Below, piece by piece: positions 1-8,210 of a stretch of 22,798 bases of DNA. Origin of the DNA: Ignavibacteriaceae bacterium. GTDB lineage: Bacteria > Bacteroidota > Ignavibacteria > Ignavibacteriales > Ignavibacteriaceae. A program made the position numbers and the translations under genes. How positions within the stretch are numbered: position 1 is the first letter of the stretch; the number at the start of each line of letters is the position of its first letter. A model generated the notes under the pieces. The model saw only the letters and a program-made list of their open reading frames with translations. It did not search any database and was not told where the DNA came from. Location of the stretch: NCBI GenBank assembly GCA_023231105.1, contig JALNWB010000052.1, forward strand, positions 1 to 22,798. The letters run 5' to 3'.

Positions 1-654
1 ATCTAAACAAAGAACAACAAATCCATAAAACGGAACTTTGTTAGCAAAGGAAATAAAAGCTTCCTTAATGTCTGCAAGATCTTTATACGTATCAAGGTGT
101 TCTTGTTCCAACGTGGTTATTGCGGCAATTGTTGGTGTAAGTTTTAAAAACGTTCTATCAAACTCATCCGCCTCAACAACAATAAATTCGCCGTTACCAA
201 GTCTTGCGTTAGTTCCGCCAAGTCCACTAAGTTTTCCACCTACAATAATTGTCGGATCAATATTTCCTTCCGTCAAAACGAGCCCGACCATTGAAGTTGT
301 GGTTGTCTTTCCATGTGTGCCAGCTATACCTATTCCGTATTTCATGCGCATACATTCGGCAAGCATTTCTGCTCTTTTGATGACAGGAATTTTTCTTTCA
401 ATCGCTGCTTTAACTTCAGGATTATCGATCGACACAGCGGAAGAATAAACGAGTACATCTGCATCTTTTAAATTTTCCGGCGAATGCCCTTCATAAACTT
501 GGATGCCAATTTCCTGCAATCTTTTTGTTACTTCAGAATAACTTTTATCCGAACCGGAAATTTCAAATCCTTGATTGAGTAAAATTTCTGCAATACCGCT
601 CATACCTATTCCGCCAATTCCGACGAAGTGAACTTTTTTTATGTTCTTAAACAT
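1..654 (-). CDS. murC: UDP-N-acetylmuramate--L-alanine ligase MurC (partial, C-terminus beyond left edge)
   Basis: This gene encodes the ATP-dependent ligase that adds L-alanine to UDP-MurNAc, the first amino-acid addition in cytoplasmic peptidoglycan precursor synthesis. The minus frame is open from the ATG at 654 to the window edge (218 codons seen of a family length near 450-480). The N-terminus has the Rossmann-type VGIGGIGMSG motif (residues 11-20). The Mur-ligase P-loop GTHGKTTT follows at about 114-121; the histidine in GTHGK is typical of MurC as opposed to MurD, E or F. VEADEFDRTF and the EHLDTY segment of the central ATPase domain come next. An AAGGA ribosome binding site lies 5 bases upstream of the ATG, and the murG stop is 13 bases upstream, so it is the last gene of the dcw operon in view. 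The C-terminal amino-acid-binding domain is missing only because the window ends. Confidence 0.97.
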   Translation of the reverse strand, partial: MFKNIKKVHFVGIGGIGMSGIAEILLNQGFEISGSDKSYSEVTKRLQEIGIQVYEGHSPENLKDADVLVYSSAVSIDNPEVKAAIERKIPVIKRAEMLAECMRMKYGIGIAGTHGKTTTTSMVGLVLTEGNIDPTIIVGGKLSGLGGTNARLGNGEFIVVEADEFDRTFLKLTPTIAAITTLEQEHLDTYKDLADIKEAFISFANKVPFYGFVVLCLD

Positions 655-667
655 TGATTTCCTTTTC

Positions 668-1768
668 TCAATTACTTTCTGCGAGTTTTAACGCACGTAT
701 CGCTATTTCTCCAGCGGCGTTTGGTTTGCCTATCGCTTTAGCGTTAGCTCGAATGGTCTTAATTTTGTTTTCATTTTTCATAAGAGAAATAATCTCACTT
801 GTAAAATTTTCTTCAATATTTTTTTCTTCAAGAAGAATTGCCGCACCGGCATCAACCAAAGATTTTGCATTATAGTACTGGTGATTTTCCGCAACATTTG
901 GCGAAGGAATTAGTATTGACGCTAATCCAAACGCTGTAATTTCTGCAAGTGTAGTGGCGCCTGCTCGCGAAATAACGGCATCACAGGCAGAGTAAACAAA
1001 CTGCATATCTTCTACAAAAGCCATCACTTTACAATTTTCATTTTGCAAATATTTATATTGATTATAATAAAGAGAACCCGTCTGCCAAATAATTTGTAAG
1101 TCGTTTTCAAGCAGTAACGGCAATGCTTGCGCCATTACTTGATTTAATTTTTTAGCTCCCAAACTTCCACCCAAAAGAAGAAGAGTTTTTTTATCCGGTG
1201 AAAGTTGTAATGTTTCTAAAGCAATTTTCTTGTCTAAAAGTGAATTAACATTCCGGACTGGATTTCCTGTTACAAAAAGAGGTTTATTTCTTTTAAAATA
1301 TTTTTTTGAGTTTTCGTAACTCACGTGAATTTCCTGCGCATATCTTTCGAGCAAACGAGTTGTAATACCGGGAAAACTATTTTGCTCAAGTAAAATTATT
1401 TTTGCTCCAAAAAGATTCGCAGCAAAAAGTGCCGGTCCCGCAACATAACCGCCTGATCCGATTGCAACTTTGGGTTTGAAATTCATGCAATAAAATATTG
1501 ATTGAAAAACACTCACCACTAATTTCATCGGGAATAGAAAATTTTCGATTGCAAATTTTCTCGCAAATCCTTTTATCCAAATCGGTTTAAATTGAAAGCT
1601 GAGTTTTGAAACAACTCTTCCTTCAATTTTTGATCTTGTTCCAAGAAATAATATTTCAGCTTCAGGTTTCATCGAACGAATTATCTCCGCAACAGCTATT
1701 GCGGGAAATAAGTGTCCTCCCGTTCCGCCGCCGGCAAATAAAAAGCGATATGGAGTATTCGTTTTCAA
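668..1768 (-). CDS. murG: UDP-N-acetylglucosamine--lipid I GlcNAc transferase MurG
   Basis: MurG transfers GlcNAc from UDP-GlcNAc to lipid I on the inner face of the cytoplasmic membrane, producing lipid II. The 366-residue product is full length for this GT28 family. The N-terminal domain begins with the lipid-I-binding loop GGGTGGHLFPA (about residues 13-23). The C-terminal UDP-GlcNAc domain has GGSLGAKKLN, the SRAGATTLAEI signature, and NHQYYNAKSL. The start is a TTG at 1768, because no in-frame ATG lies between the upstream stop and the essential glycine loop. That TTG overlaps the ftsW stop in a TTGA 4-base overlap, which implies translational coupling to ftsW. No good Shine-Dalgarno sequence precedes it. 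murC follows after 13 bases. Confidence 0.97.
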   Translation of the reverse strand: MKTNTPYRFLFAGGGTGGHLFPAIAVAEIIRSMKPEAEILFLGTRSKIEGRVVSKLSFQFKPIWIKGFARKFAIENFLFPMKLVVSVFQSIFYCMNFKPKVAIGSGGYVAGPALFAANLFGAKIILLEQNSFPGITTRLLERYAQEIHVSYENSKKYFKRNKPLFVTGNPVRNVNSLLDKKIALETLQLSPDKKTLLLLGGSLGAKKLNQVMAQALPLLLENDLQIIWQTGSLYYNQYKYLQNENCKVMAFVEDMQFVYSACDAVISRAGATTLAEITAFGLASILIPSPNVAENHQYYNAKSLVDAGAAILLEEKNIEENFTSEIISLMKNENKIKTIRANAKAIGKPNAAGEIAIRALKLAESN

Positions 1769-2880
1769 GTTGTTACCACTGCTTCTTCTTCAATTTTTTG
1801 TTTTGCGCTTGATAAGCCAATGTTAATCAGTATTCCGACAGAGACACATAAAATTGTCATCGACGTTCCGCCGTAACTTAAAAACGGTAATGGAAGTCCG
1901 GTAGTTGGTAGTAATCCGGAAGCTACAGCTGCATTAATAAAAGCATAAACGATAAATGAAAAAGAAATTGCAAATCCTAAATATTGCCCAAAAAGGTCTT
2001 TTGCATTTTTTGCGATAACGATTCCAATAAAAAATAAACTTAGATAAACGAGAAGCATAACAACCACACCGACAAAACCGGTCTCTTCGCCAAGTATAGC
2101 AAAGATAAAATCTCCGTAAGCTTCCGGAAGAAATAAATTTCGTTGGTTGCTGTGTCCGAATCCAACGCCGATCCAGTGGCCTGTTGCTAAGCCAACCATT
2201 GCTTGTCTGACTTGCTCATTAATTGCGCCGCCGTCTTGCAAGCTCGAAATAAAAGTTAAAATCCGTTCGCGTGAATGATGGAAAATCATTGCTATCATAG
2301 TCACCACGGCCCCGGCAACAAATACCGAAGCAATCAAATGTTTTATTTTTGCTCCGCCGACAAATAAAATCAAAAAACTGATGAACAATAAAATTAATCC
2401 GCTGCTAACATTCGGTTGAATAAAAATTAATCCGGTAGTAACAAAAATCCAGATGAGCGCGTAACGCAATCCTTCTTTAAACAGTTTAATGCTTTCACCT
2501 TTTTCTTCTAACAAAGCAGCCAGATGAATAAAGAGTGCGATTTTTGCGATGTCGGCAGGTTGAAAACTAATAAATCCTAAATCGAGCCAGCGGTGCGCTC
2601 CTTTTATTTTTGTTGAAACTAACAAAGTTAAAACAAGCATTCCGATAACTGCAAATAAAATCATCTTTGAATATTTTTTATAATAGTCATAAGGAACAAA
2701 AGAAATAAATATCATAAAAAGAATTCCGCCGAAAGCTTTAAATAGATGACTATTAAACATGTGAAATTGATCAGCAAACTTGTAACCGCTATAAGTACTG
2801 CTTGCGCTCATCACCAGATATAATCCGAAAAGAATTAAGAAAAAAGTTCCGAGGAATAATAAAACAGGCAGCCGTTTCAT
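1765..2880 (-). CDS. ftsW: Septal peptidoglycan glycosyltransferase FtsW (SEDS family)
   Basis: This is a polytopic inner-membrane SEDS protein that polymerises lipid II into glycan strands at the division septum, working with its cognate class B penicillin-binding protein (the ftsI product in this operon). The 371-residue sequence is almost entirely hydrophobic, consistent with about ten membrane segments. It contains the family motifs FQPADIAKIAL (an aspartate essential in SEDS enzymes lies in the related loop) and, near the C-terminus, GLLPTTGLPLPFLSYGGTS. Its context inside a dcw cluster, between murD and murG, favours FtsW over the elongation paralogue RodA. The ATG at 2880 overlaps the murD stop as ATGA, and the 3' end overlaps the murG start as TTGA. 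Confidence 0.96.
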   Translation of the reverse strand: MKRLPVLLFLGTFFLILFGLYLVMSASSTYSGYKFADQFHMFNSHLFKAFGGILFMIFISFVPYDYYKKYSKMILFAVIGMLVLTLLVSTKIKGAHRWLDLGFISFQPADIAKIALFIHLAALLEEKGESIKLFKEGLRYALIWIFVTTGLIFIQPNVSSGLILLFISFLILFVGGAKIKHLIASVFVAGAVVTMIAMIFHHSRERILTFISSLQDGGAINEQVRQAMVGLATGHWIGVGFGHSNQRNLFLPEAYGDFIFAILGEETGFVGVVVMLLVYLSLFFIGIVIAKNAKDLFGQYLGFAISFSFIVYAFINAAVASGLLPTTGLPLPFLSYGGTSMTILCVSVGILINIGLSSAKQKIEEEAVVTT

Positions 2881-4229
2881 TTTTGTAAATCCTCCACAGC
2901 CTGTTTAAATACTTGTCCGCGATGTTCATAATTTTCAAACATGTCAAAACTTGCACAAGCCGGTGAAAGAAGAACAATATCGCCTTCCCTTGTATCTTGA
3001 TTAGCGGCTTTAACACACGCTTCCATTGAATCTTTGATTTCAACTTTAACAATTGCATGAAAGAATTTGAAGACAAGTTCTGCCGACGAACCAATTGCAT
3101 AAATCTTTTTAACTTTTTTTTCTACTAACTTTTTAATTTGTTCATAATCGTTTCCTTTATCTTGTCCGCCGAGAATAAGAAAAAGCGGTTCATTGAAACT
3201 TCTTAGTGCATACCAAACAGAGTCAACATTTGTCGCTTTTGAATCGTTGACATATTTAACGCCATTAATTTCTTTCACAAATTCTAATCGATGTTCAACA
3301 CCTTGAAAAGAACGAAGTTCTTCAATAATTTTTTCTTGCGGAAGACCGATGCAATTAGCTGCTATTATCACTGCCATAGCATTTGCGCGGTTATGTTCAC
3401 CCGGCAGTGAAATATCATTTATGCCACATGTAAAAAGAGCTTTTCCGTTTTCATTATAGATTATTTTCTCACCGGAAACGAATGCACCGTTTTGCAATTC
3501 TTTCGTCAGTGAAAATTCTTTTACGGCAGCATTTGTTTCTAGCTGAAACTTATTAAGAATTTCGTCATCAGCATTTTTAATAAATATTTGTTCACCGGAT
3601 TGATTCTTAAAAATTGATAATTTCGCTTGAGCATAATTTTCAAGACTATGATCATAGCGATTCATGTGGTCTGGAGTTATATTCAAGATCATCGAAATAA
3701 ACGGATTAAATTTCTCATTAAAATCCAATTGAAAGCTTGATACTTCAAGCGAAACGAATTCATCTTCTTTCACATCCAAAACGATTTCAGAAAAAGCAGA
3801 ACCGATATTTCCCGCGGCGTAAGATTTTCTTCCGCTAAGATTAATCACATGATGCATTAAGGAAGTTGTGGTCGTTTTTCCATTAGTACCAGTAATTGCA
3901 ATAATTTTTCCAAGGCAAAAACGGGAAGCGAATTCAAGTTCACCTAAAATTGGAATATTTTTTTCTTTTGCTTGCAGAACAACTTTCGATGCAGACGGAA
4001 CGCCCGGACTAATAATAATAAAATCGCAATCAAAAACTTTTTCCGAATGCTGTCCCGCTTCAAAAGGGATTCCGGCAGCCTTTAATATTGCTAACGACTT
4101 TTCAATTTTCTTTTCTTCTGCATGATCACTTACTAAAGGAAAACCACCAAGCGTTTTGACCAGCATTGCCGCAGCTCTGCCGCTTCTTTCAGCGCCGAGT
4201 ATCGTTATTTTTTTATTTTGCAAATCCAT
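2877..4229 (-). CDS. murD: UDP-N-acetylmuramoyl-L-alanine--D-glutamate ligase MurD
   Basis: MurD adds D-glutamate to UDP-MurNAc-L-Ala in the cytoplasm, with ATP. The 450-residue product matches the usual family length. The N-terminal UDP-binding domain has LGAERSGRAA (about residues 11-20) and the SPGVP segment. The P-loop GTNGKTTT is at 114-121, followed by EVSSFQLD and the NITPDHMNRYD stretch of the ATPase domain. The C-terminal domain shows VNDSKATN and the MurD-diagnostic SPACASFDMFENYEHRGQVF. The start is an ATG at 4229, two bases after the mraY stop, and the end overlaps ftsW by four bases, so it is embedded in the operon without its own promoter. Confidence 0.98.
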   Translation of the reverse strand: MDLQNKKITILGAERSGRAAAMLVKTLGGFPLVSDHAEEKKIEKSLAILKAAGIPFEAGQHSEKVFDCDFIIISPGVPSASKVVLQAKEKNIPILGELEFASRFCLGKIIAITGTNGKTTTTSLMHHVINLSGRKSYAAGNIGSAFSEIVLDVKEDEFVSLEVSSFQLDFNEKFNPFISMILNITPDHMNRYDHSLENYAQAKLSIFKNQSGEQIFIKNADDEILNKFQLETNAAVKEFSLTKELQNGAFVSGEKIIYNENGKALFTCGINDISLPGEHNRANAMAVIIAANCIGLPQEKIIEELRSFQGVEHRLEFVKEINGVKYVNDSKATNVDSVWYALRSFNEPLFLILGGQDKGNDYEQIKKLVEKKVKKIYAIGSSAELVFKFFHAIVKVEIKDSMEACVKAANQDTREGDIVLLSPACASFDMFENYEHRGQVFKQAVEDLQK

Positions 4230-4231
4230 AT

Positions 4232-5341
4232 CTATCTAATCTTAAATGAAGCTAAACTGATGATCGCTAAAATTATTGCGATAATGTAAAAACGAATTAC
4301 AATTTTCGGCTCAGGCCAACCGACCATTTCAAAATGATGATGAATGGGTGCCATTTTAAAAACTCTTTTCCCGACACCATATCTCTTTTTTGTGTATTTG
4401 AAATAAACACGTTGAATAATTACGGAAACAGTTTCCATAAAAAAGATACCGCCGAGAATAGGTAAAAGAAATTCTTTTTTTATCAGCACTACTAAAATTC
4501 CTAATGCGCCGCCAAGAGCTAACGAACCTGTATCTCCCATAAAAACTTGAGCGGGATAAAAGTTGTACCAAAGAAAACCAAGCGAAGCTCCGATAACCGC
4601 AGCAACGAAAACCGTAAGTTCACCGGAACCGCGTAAATACATGATGTTTAAGTAATCGGCATATTTAACATTTCCGCTAACATAACTAATGATAGCCAAA
4701 GCAATCATAACAATCATAATATTTCCGATCGCCAAACCGTCGAGCCCATCGGTTAAATTCACAGCATTTGATGTTGCCGTGATAATAAAAATAACAACGG
4801 GAATATAGAAATATGAAAAATCTAAATTCATATCTTTTAGAAATGGAATTGTTGTAAGCGTGCTCTTTCCTGCAAATTCAGGTGACGTGTAAATAACAAC
4901 ACCAACGACAAGACCGATGAGCACTTGTCCAAGCAGTTTGTAACGGGCTATTAAACCGTTGGGAAGTTTTTTTACAACTTTAAGATAATCGTCAAGAAAA
5001 CCCACTAAACTTAACCAAACAGTTCCTGATAAAATCAGAATGATATAAACACTTTTAATATCACTCCAAAGCAGAACAGGAATTACAATCGAAGAAATAA
5101 TTATTATTCCACCCATTGTAGGTGTACCTGCTTTTGACCAATGATTTTTTGGACCATCGGCTTTCTTCGCTTCTCCGATTTGATTTTTCTGAAGCATTCT
5201 GATTATCCGCGGAGCAAATAACAATGAAATCAATAATGCCGAAATAGCTGCTAACGCACTGCGAAATGTTAAGAACCTGAAAATATCAAATCCCGGCGGA
5301 TTAAAAACTTTATTAATATATTCAAGAAAATAGTAGAGCAT
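4232..5341 (-). CDS. mraY: Phospho-N-acetylmuramoyl-pentapeptide-transferase MraY
   Basis: MraY is the integral membrane enzyme that transfers phospho-MurNAc-pentapeptide from UDP to undecaprenyl phosphate, making lipid I. The 369-residue product is typical in length and polytopic. Visible family signatures are the early KNHWSKAGTPTMGG loop, the catalytic NAVNLTDGLDGLA segment, FMGDTGSLALGG, and the conserved cytoplasmic MAPIHHHFEMVGWPEPKIVIRF motif. These establish MraY rather than the related WecA. The ATG at 5341 overlaps the final base of the murF stop codon (TAATG), and the gene ends two bases before murD. Confidence 0.98.
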   Translation of the reverse strand: MLYYFLEYINKVFNPPGFDIFRFLTFRSALAAISALLISLLFAPRIIRMLQKNQIGEAKKADGPKNHWSKAGTPTMGGIIIISSIVIPVLLWSDIKSVYIILILSGTVWLSLVGFLDDYLKVVKKLPNGLIARYKLLGQVLIGLVVGVVIYTSPEFAGKSTLTTIPFLKDMNLDFSYFYIPVVIFIITATSNAVNLTDGLDGLAIGNIMIVMIALAIISYVSGNVKYADYLNIMYLRGSGELTVFVAAVIGASLGFLWYNFYPAQVFMGDTGSLALGGALGILVVLIKKEFLLPILGGIFFMETVSVIIQRVYFKYTKKRYGVGKRVFKMAPIHHHFEMVGWPEPKIVIRFYIIAIILAIISLASFKIR

Positions 5342-6729
5342 TAGTTTTGCAGCTTTCTTTCTATTTGATAAACAAATTCTTCCATTTTCATTCCACGCGA
5401 ACCTTTTACAAGTACAACAGAATTCTGTAGTGCATATTTTTCAATAAAATTTCCGAGTTTTTCTCGAGTTGCAAAATGTTTGCAAATGATTTTTTCTCCT
5501 TGCAGTTTTTCGGCAAGAAATTTCATTTCTTTCCCTAAAAGATATACTTCACCAATTTTATTTTTCTTAATTGATACGGCTAAAAGTTCGTGTTCTTTTT
5601 GCGACTCAGTGCCAAGTTCAAACATGTCGCCCAGTATCGCAATTTTGGGGGGATAAAGTGAAATCATCTTAACCGCTTCAAATGCCGCTCTCATCGACTG
5701 TGGATTAGCATTGTAAGTATCATCAATCAATAAAACATTTTCGAATATCTTTGCATTCAGCCGCTGTTTTACCGGGGTGATCTTAGTTATTCCATTCAGA
5801 ATTTCTCTTTTCGTCAGTCCAAGTTTTAATGCGATAACAATAGCGGCAGTTAAATTTTTCGCATTATGTTCACCCAATAACGGAGAAACGCACTCAAAAG
5901 AAGTTTTTTTGTTTTGAATATGAAGGATGGTTTTTCCATCGTTGGTATAACCTTTAATTGACGCTTTAACATCAGCGTTATTGTTAAATCCAAATGAAAC
6001 ATTTTTATACTTGTTTGTTAACGGCTTCAAACGCGCATCGTCAACGTTGATGAAAACTAATCCTTTATTCTTTTCCGTTTCATCAAATAAAGCTATTTTT
6101 TCTTTTTTAACTCCCTGGAGATTCTTTAAATATTCTAAATGCGAAGCACCGATGTTTGTGATCAAAGCAAAATCGGGTTGTAGAATTTTTGAAGAATAAG
6201 ATATTTCTCCAAAATGGTTTGTTCCTGTTTCAGCGATCAAGATCTGATGTTTTTCATTACACGAAAATATAGTTAGCGGCACGCCAATATGATTGTTGTT
6301 ATTTCGCACGGTCGCCTGTACTTTAAATTTTTCGGATATCAAGACTGAAAGAATTTCTTTTATTGTAGTTTTACCGTTACTTCCTGTAATGCCAATAACT
6401 TTCACCGATAATTTTTTTCGCCAAGTATTTGCCAGATCACCTAACGCGTGAATCGTATTTTCAACAGTTATTATTGTTCCATCGCAATTTTCATATTTCT
6501 TCAACTCACTTTCATTAATGATAACTGCATTTGCGCCTTTAACCAGAGCCTCATCAACAAAGTCATGTCCGTCAAACTTTTCTCCTTTAATTGCAACAAA
6601 GATTGAATTTGGTTTTACGTCTCTCGAATCAATAGTAACATGCGCAGCAGATTTATAACCATCCGGGTTATAGATTGACGCCGTAGGCAAGTTGAATAAA
6701 TCTTTTAATGTAATATTTATTTTTTTCAT
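5341..6729 (-). CDS. murF: UDP-N-acetylmuramoyl-tripeptide--D-alanyl-D-alanine ligase MurF
   Basis: MurF attaches the D-Ala-D-Ala dipeptide to the UDP-MurNAc-tripeptide, completing the cytoplasmic pentapeptide precursor. The 462-residue product is normal in length. The N-terminal domain has TIDSRDVKPNSIFVAIKGEKFDGH, a pattern shared with MurE. The P-loop is GSNGKTT (about residues 115-121), where Ser-Asn distinguishes MurF from MurD and E (GTNGKTT). NNNNHIGVPLT and AETGTNHFGEI follow. The C-terminal domain contains DDTYNANPQSMRAA, the hallmark of MurF, and VLVKGSRGMKME. The gene lies 8 bases after murE and overlaps mraY by one base. Many Bacteroidetes dcw clusters lack murF at this place, which is one reason for placing the source nearer to Chlorobi or Ignavibacteria. 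Confidence 0.97.
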   Translation of the reverse strand: MKKINITLKDLFNLPTASIYNPDGYKSAAHVTIDSRDVKPNSIFVAIKGEKFDGHDFVDEALVKGANAVIINESELKKYENCDGTIITVENTIHALGDLANTWRKKLSVKVIGITGSNGKTTIKEILSVLISEKFKVQATVRNNNNHIGVPLTIFSCNEKHQILIAETGTNHFGEISYSSKILQPDFALITNIGASHLEYLKNLQGVKKEKIALFDETEKNKGLVFINVDDARLKPLTNKYKNVSFGFNNNADVKASIKGYTNDGKTILHIQNKKTSFECVSPLLGEHNAKNLTAAIVIALKLGLTKREILNGITKITPVKQRLNAKIFENVLLIDDTYNANPQSMRAAFEAVKMISLYPPKIAILGDMFELGTESQKEHELLAVSIKKNKIGEVYLLGKEMKFLAEKLQGEKIICKHFATREKLGNFIEKYALQNSVVLVKGSRGMKMEEFVYQIERKLQN

Positions 6730-6737
6730 AACATTGC

Positions 6738-8210
6738 TTAAATGCCCGTCAAATATTTTTCAGCAATTTCTTTATCAGAAAAATGGTGCTTGACGTCCTG
6801 AATTATTTGATAATTCTCATGTCCCTTTCCTGCGACCAGAACAACAGAAGAATCATCACTTTCTGTAATAGCCTTTTTTATTGCTTCTTCCCTGTCCAAA
6901 ATAATTTCATAATTATTTTTCGTAATTCCTTTTTCAATATCTGCAATTATGGTTTCCGCATTTTCATTCCTTGGATTATCGTTTGTGATAATTACCGAAT
7001 CGCTCAACTCTGTGGCTATTCTTCCCATTTGCGGACGCTTTGTAGCATCACGATTTCCTCCACATCCAAAGACGGTAATCAATTTAATTTCTACGGACAT
7101 CACTTTCCGCAAATTGATGATTGCTTTTTCCAGACTGTCTGCAGTATGTGAATAATCGATAACCGCTTTTTTAGTTTTGCCGGAAACAATTTCAAATCTT
7201 CCAGAGACAAGTGGAACCGTTTTAATTCCATTAAGAATTTGATCGATGGAAATTCCTCCAACAAATGCGGCGGCAAATGCTGATGCAGCATTATAAGCAT
7301 TAAATTCGCCTATCAGCGGAGTTTCAACTTTGTATTCTTTACCATAATTCAACAATGAAAAATGTGTTCCTGAAAGATTGAACGATATATTAGAGATTCT
7401 AAAATCTGCATTTTCAGTCTTGCCATATGTAATAATTTTTGCTTTGCAGTCTTTAACTAAATCCAAATAATGATCATCATCGCAATTAACAACAGCAAAC
7501 GAATTCTCCGGCAGATCTACAAATAATTTTTTCTTCGCATTGAGATAATTTTCAAAAGTATTGTGAAAATCGAGATGATCCGATGTAATATTTGAAAAGA
7601 TTGCAACGTTAAAAGGAATTCCGTAAACTCTCTCAAGCGTTAGTGAGTGAGAAGAAATTTCCATTACGACAGAAGAACATTGTTCGGATACCATCAAGAA
7701 AAACAGTTCATGCAAATCGGAAGATTCCGGTGTAGTCATTTGCGACTCAACAATTTTATCACCGATGATATTTGCAATGGTTCCGATGAGTCCGGTTTTC
7801 TTACCCGATTTTTCCAAAATATTTTTCAGCAAATACGTTGTGGTTGTTTTCCCGTTTGTTCCTGTAACGGCATACGAAAAAAGATGTGAAGCGGCTTCTT
7901 TATAAAAAGCGTTCGATAATTCCGCTAAAGCTATCCGCGAACTAGCGACCAAAATTCTTGCGATTTTTTTTAGATGAAAATAATTTTCCGGAATAGAATT
8001 ATTATCTTCAATGACAATTGCAATTGCTCCATTGTTAATTGCTTCAGAAATGAACTTATGCCCATCGCTATTAAAGCCTTTAATTGCAACGAAAATTGAG
8101 TTTGTTTTAACTCTGCGGGAATCATAATAAATTCCGCTCACGTCTTTCCGTTGCACGTCGCCGGTAACTTGAATTGCATGGACGCTATTTAGAAGTTGAG
8201 TTAATTCCAT
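6738..8210 (-). CDS. murE: UDP-N-acetylmuramoyl-L-alanyl-D-glutamate--2,6-diaminopimelate ligase MurE
   Basis: MurE adds the third stem-peptide residue. Its 490-residue product has the N-terminal YDSRRVKTNSIFVAIKGFNSDGH region, the P-loop GTNGKTTTT (117-125), TTPESSDL, the EISSHSL motif, SNITSDHLDFH, and a following lysine cluster (about 226-228) where the carbamylated lysine normally lies. DNPR at 411-414 is the motif associated with meso-diaminopimelate rather than lysine specificity, so the cell wall is predicted to be of the DAP type. GKGHE is at 461-465. One small departure from the usual HTPDGLE pattern is HTADSLE (355-361). The ATG at 8210 overlaps the ftsI stop by one base. Confidence 0.97.
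   Translation of the reverse strand: MELTQLLNSVHAIQVTGDVQRKDVSGIYYDSRRVKTNSIFVAIKGFNSDGHKFISEAINNGAIAIVIEDNNSIPENYFHLKKIARILVASSRIALAELSNAFYKEAASHLFSYAVTGTNGKTTTTYLLKNILEKSGKKTGLIGTIANIIGDKIVESQMTTPESSDLHELFFLMVSEQCSSVVMEISSHSLTLERVYGIPFNVAIFSNITSDHLDFHNTFENYLNAKKKLFVDLPENSFAVVNCDDDHYLDLVKDCKAKIITYGKTENADFRISNISFNLSGTHFSLLNYGKEYKVETPLIGEFNAYNAASAFAAAFVGGISIDQILNGIKTVPLVSGRFEIVSGKTKKAVIDYSHTADSLEKAIINLRKVMSVEIKLITVFGCGGNRDATKRPQMGRIATELSDSVIITNDNPRNENAETIIADIEKGITKNNYEIILDREEAIKKAITESDDSSVVLVAGKGHENYQIIQDVKHHFSDKEIAEKYLTGI

Noticed and set aside
38..448. Plus-strand 136-codon open frame
   Set aside because: It is antisense to murC, whose motifs are unambiguous on the minus strand; low-complexity translation without a recognisable domain.
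6783..7151. Plus-strand 122-codon open frame
   Set aside because: It lies antisense within murE and encodes no recognisable domain; a shadow of the real gene.
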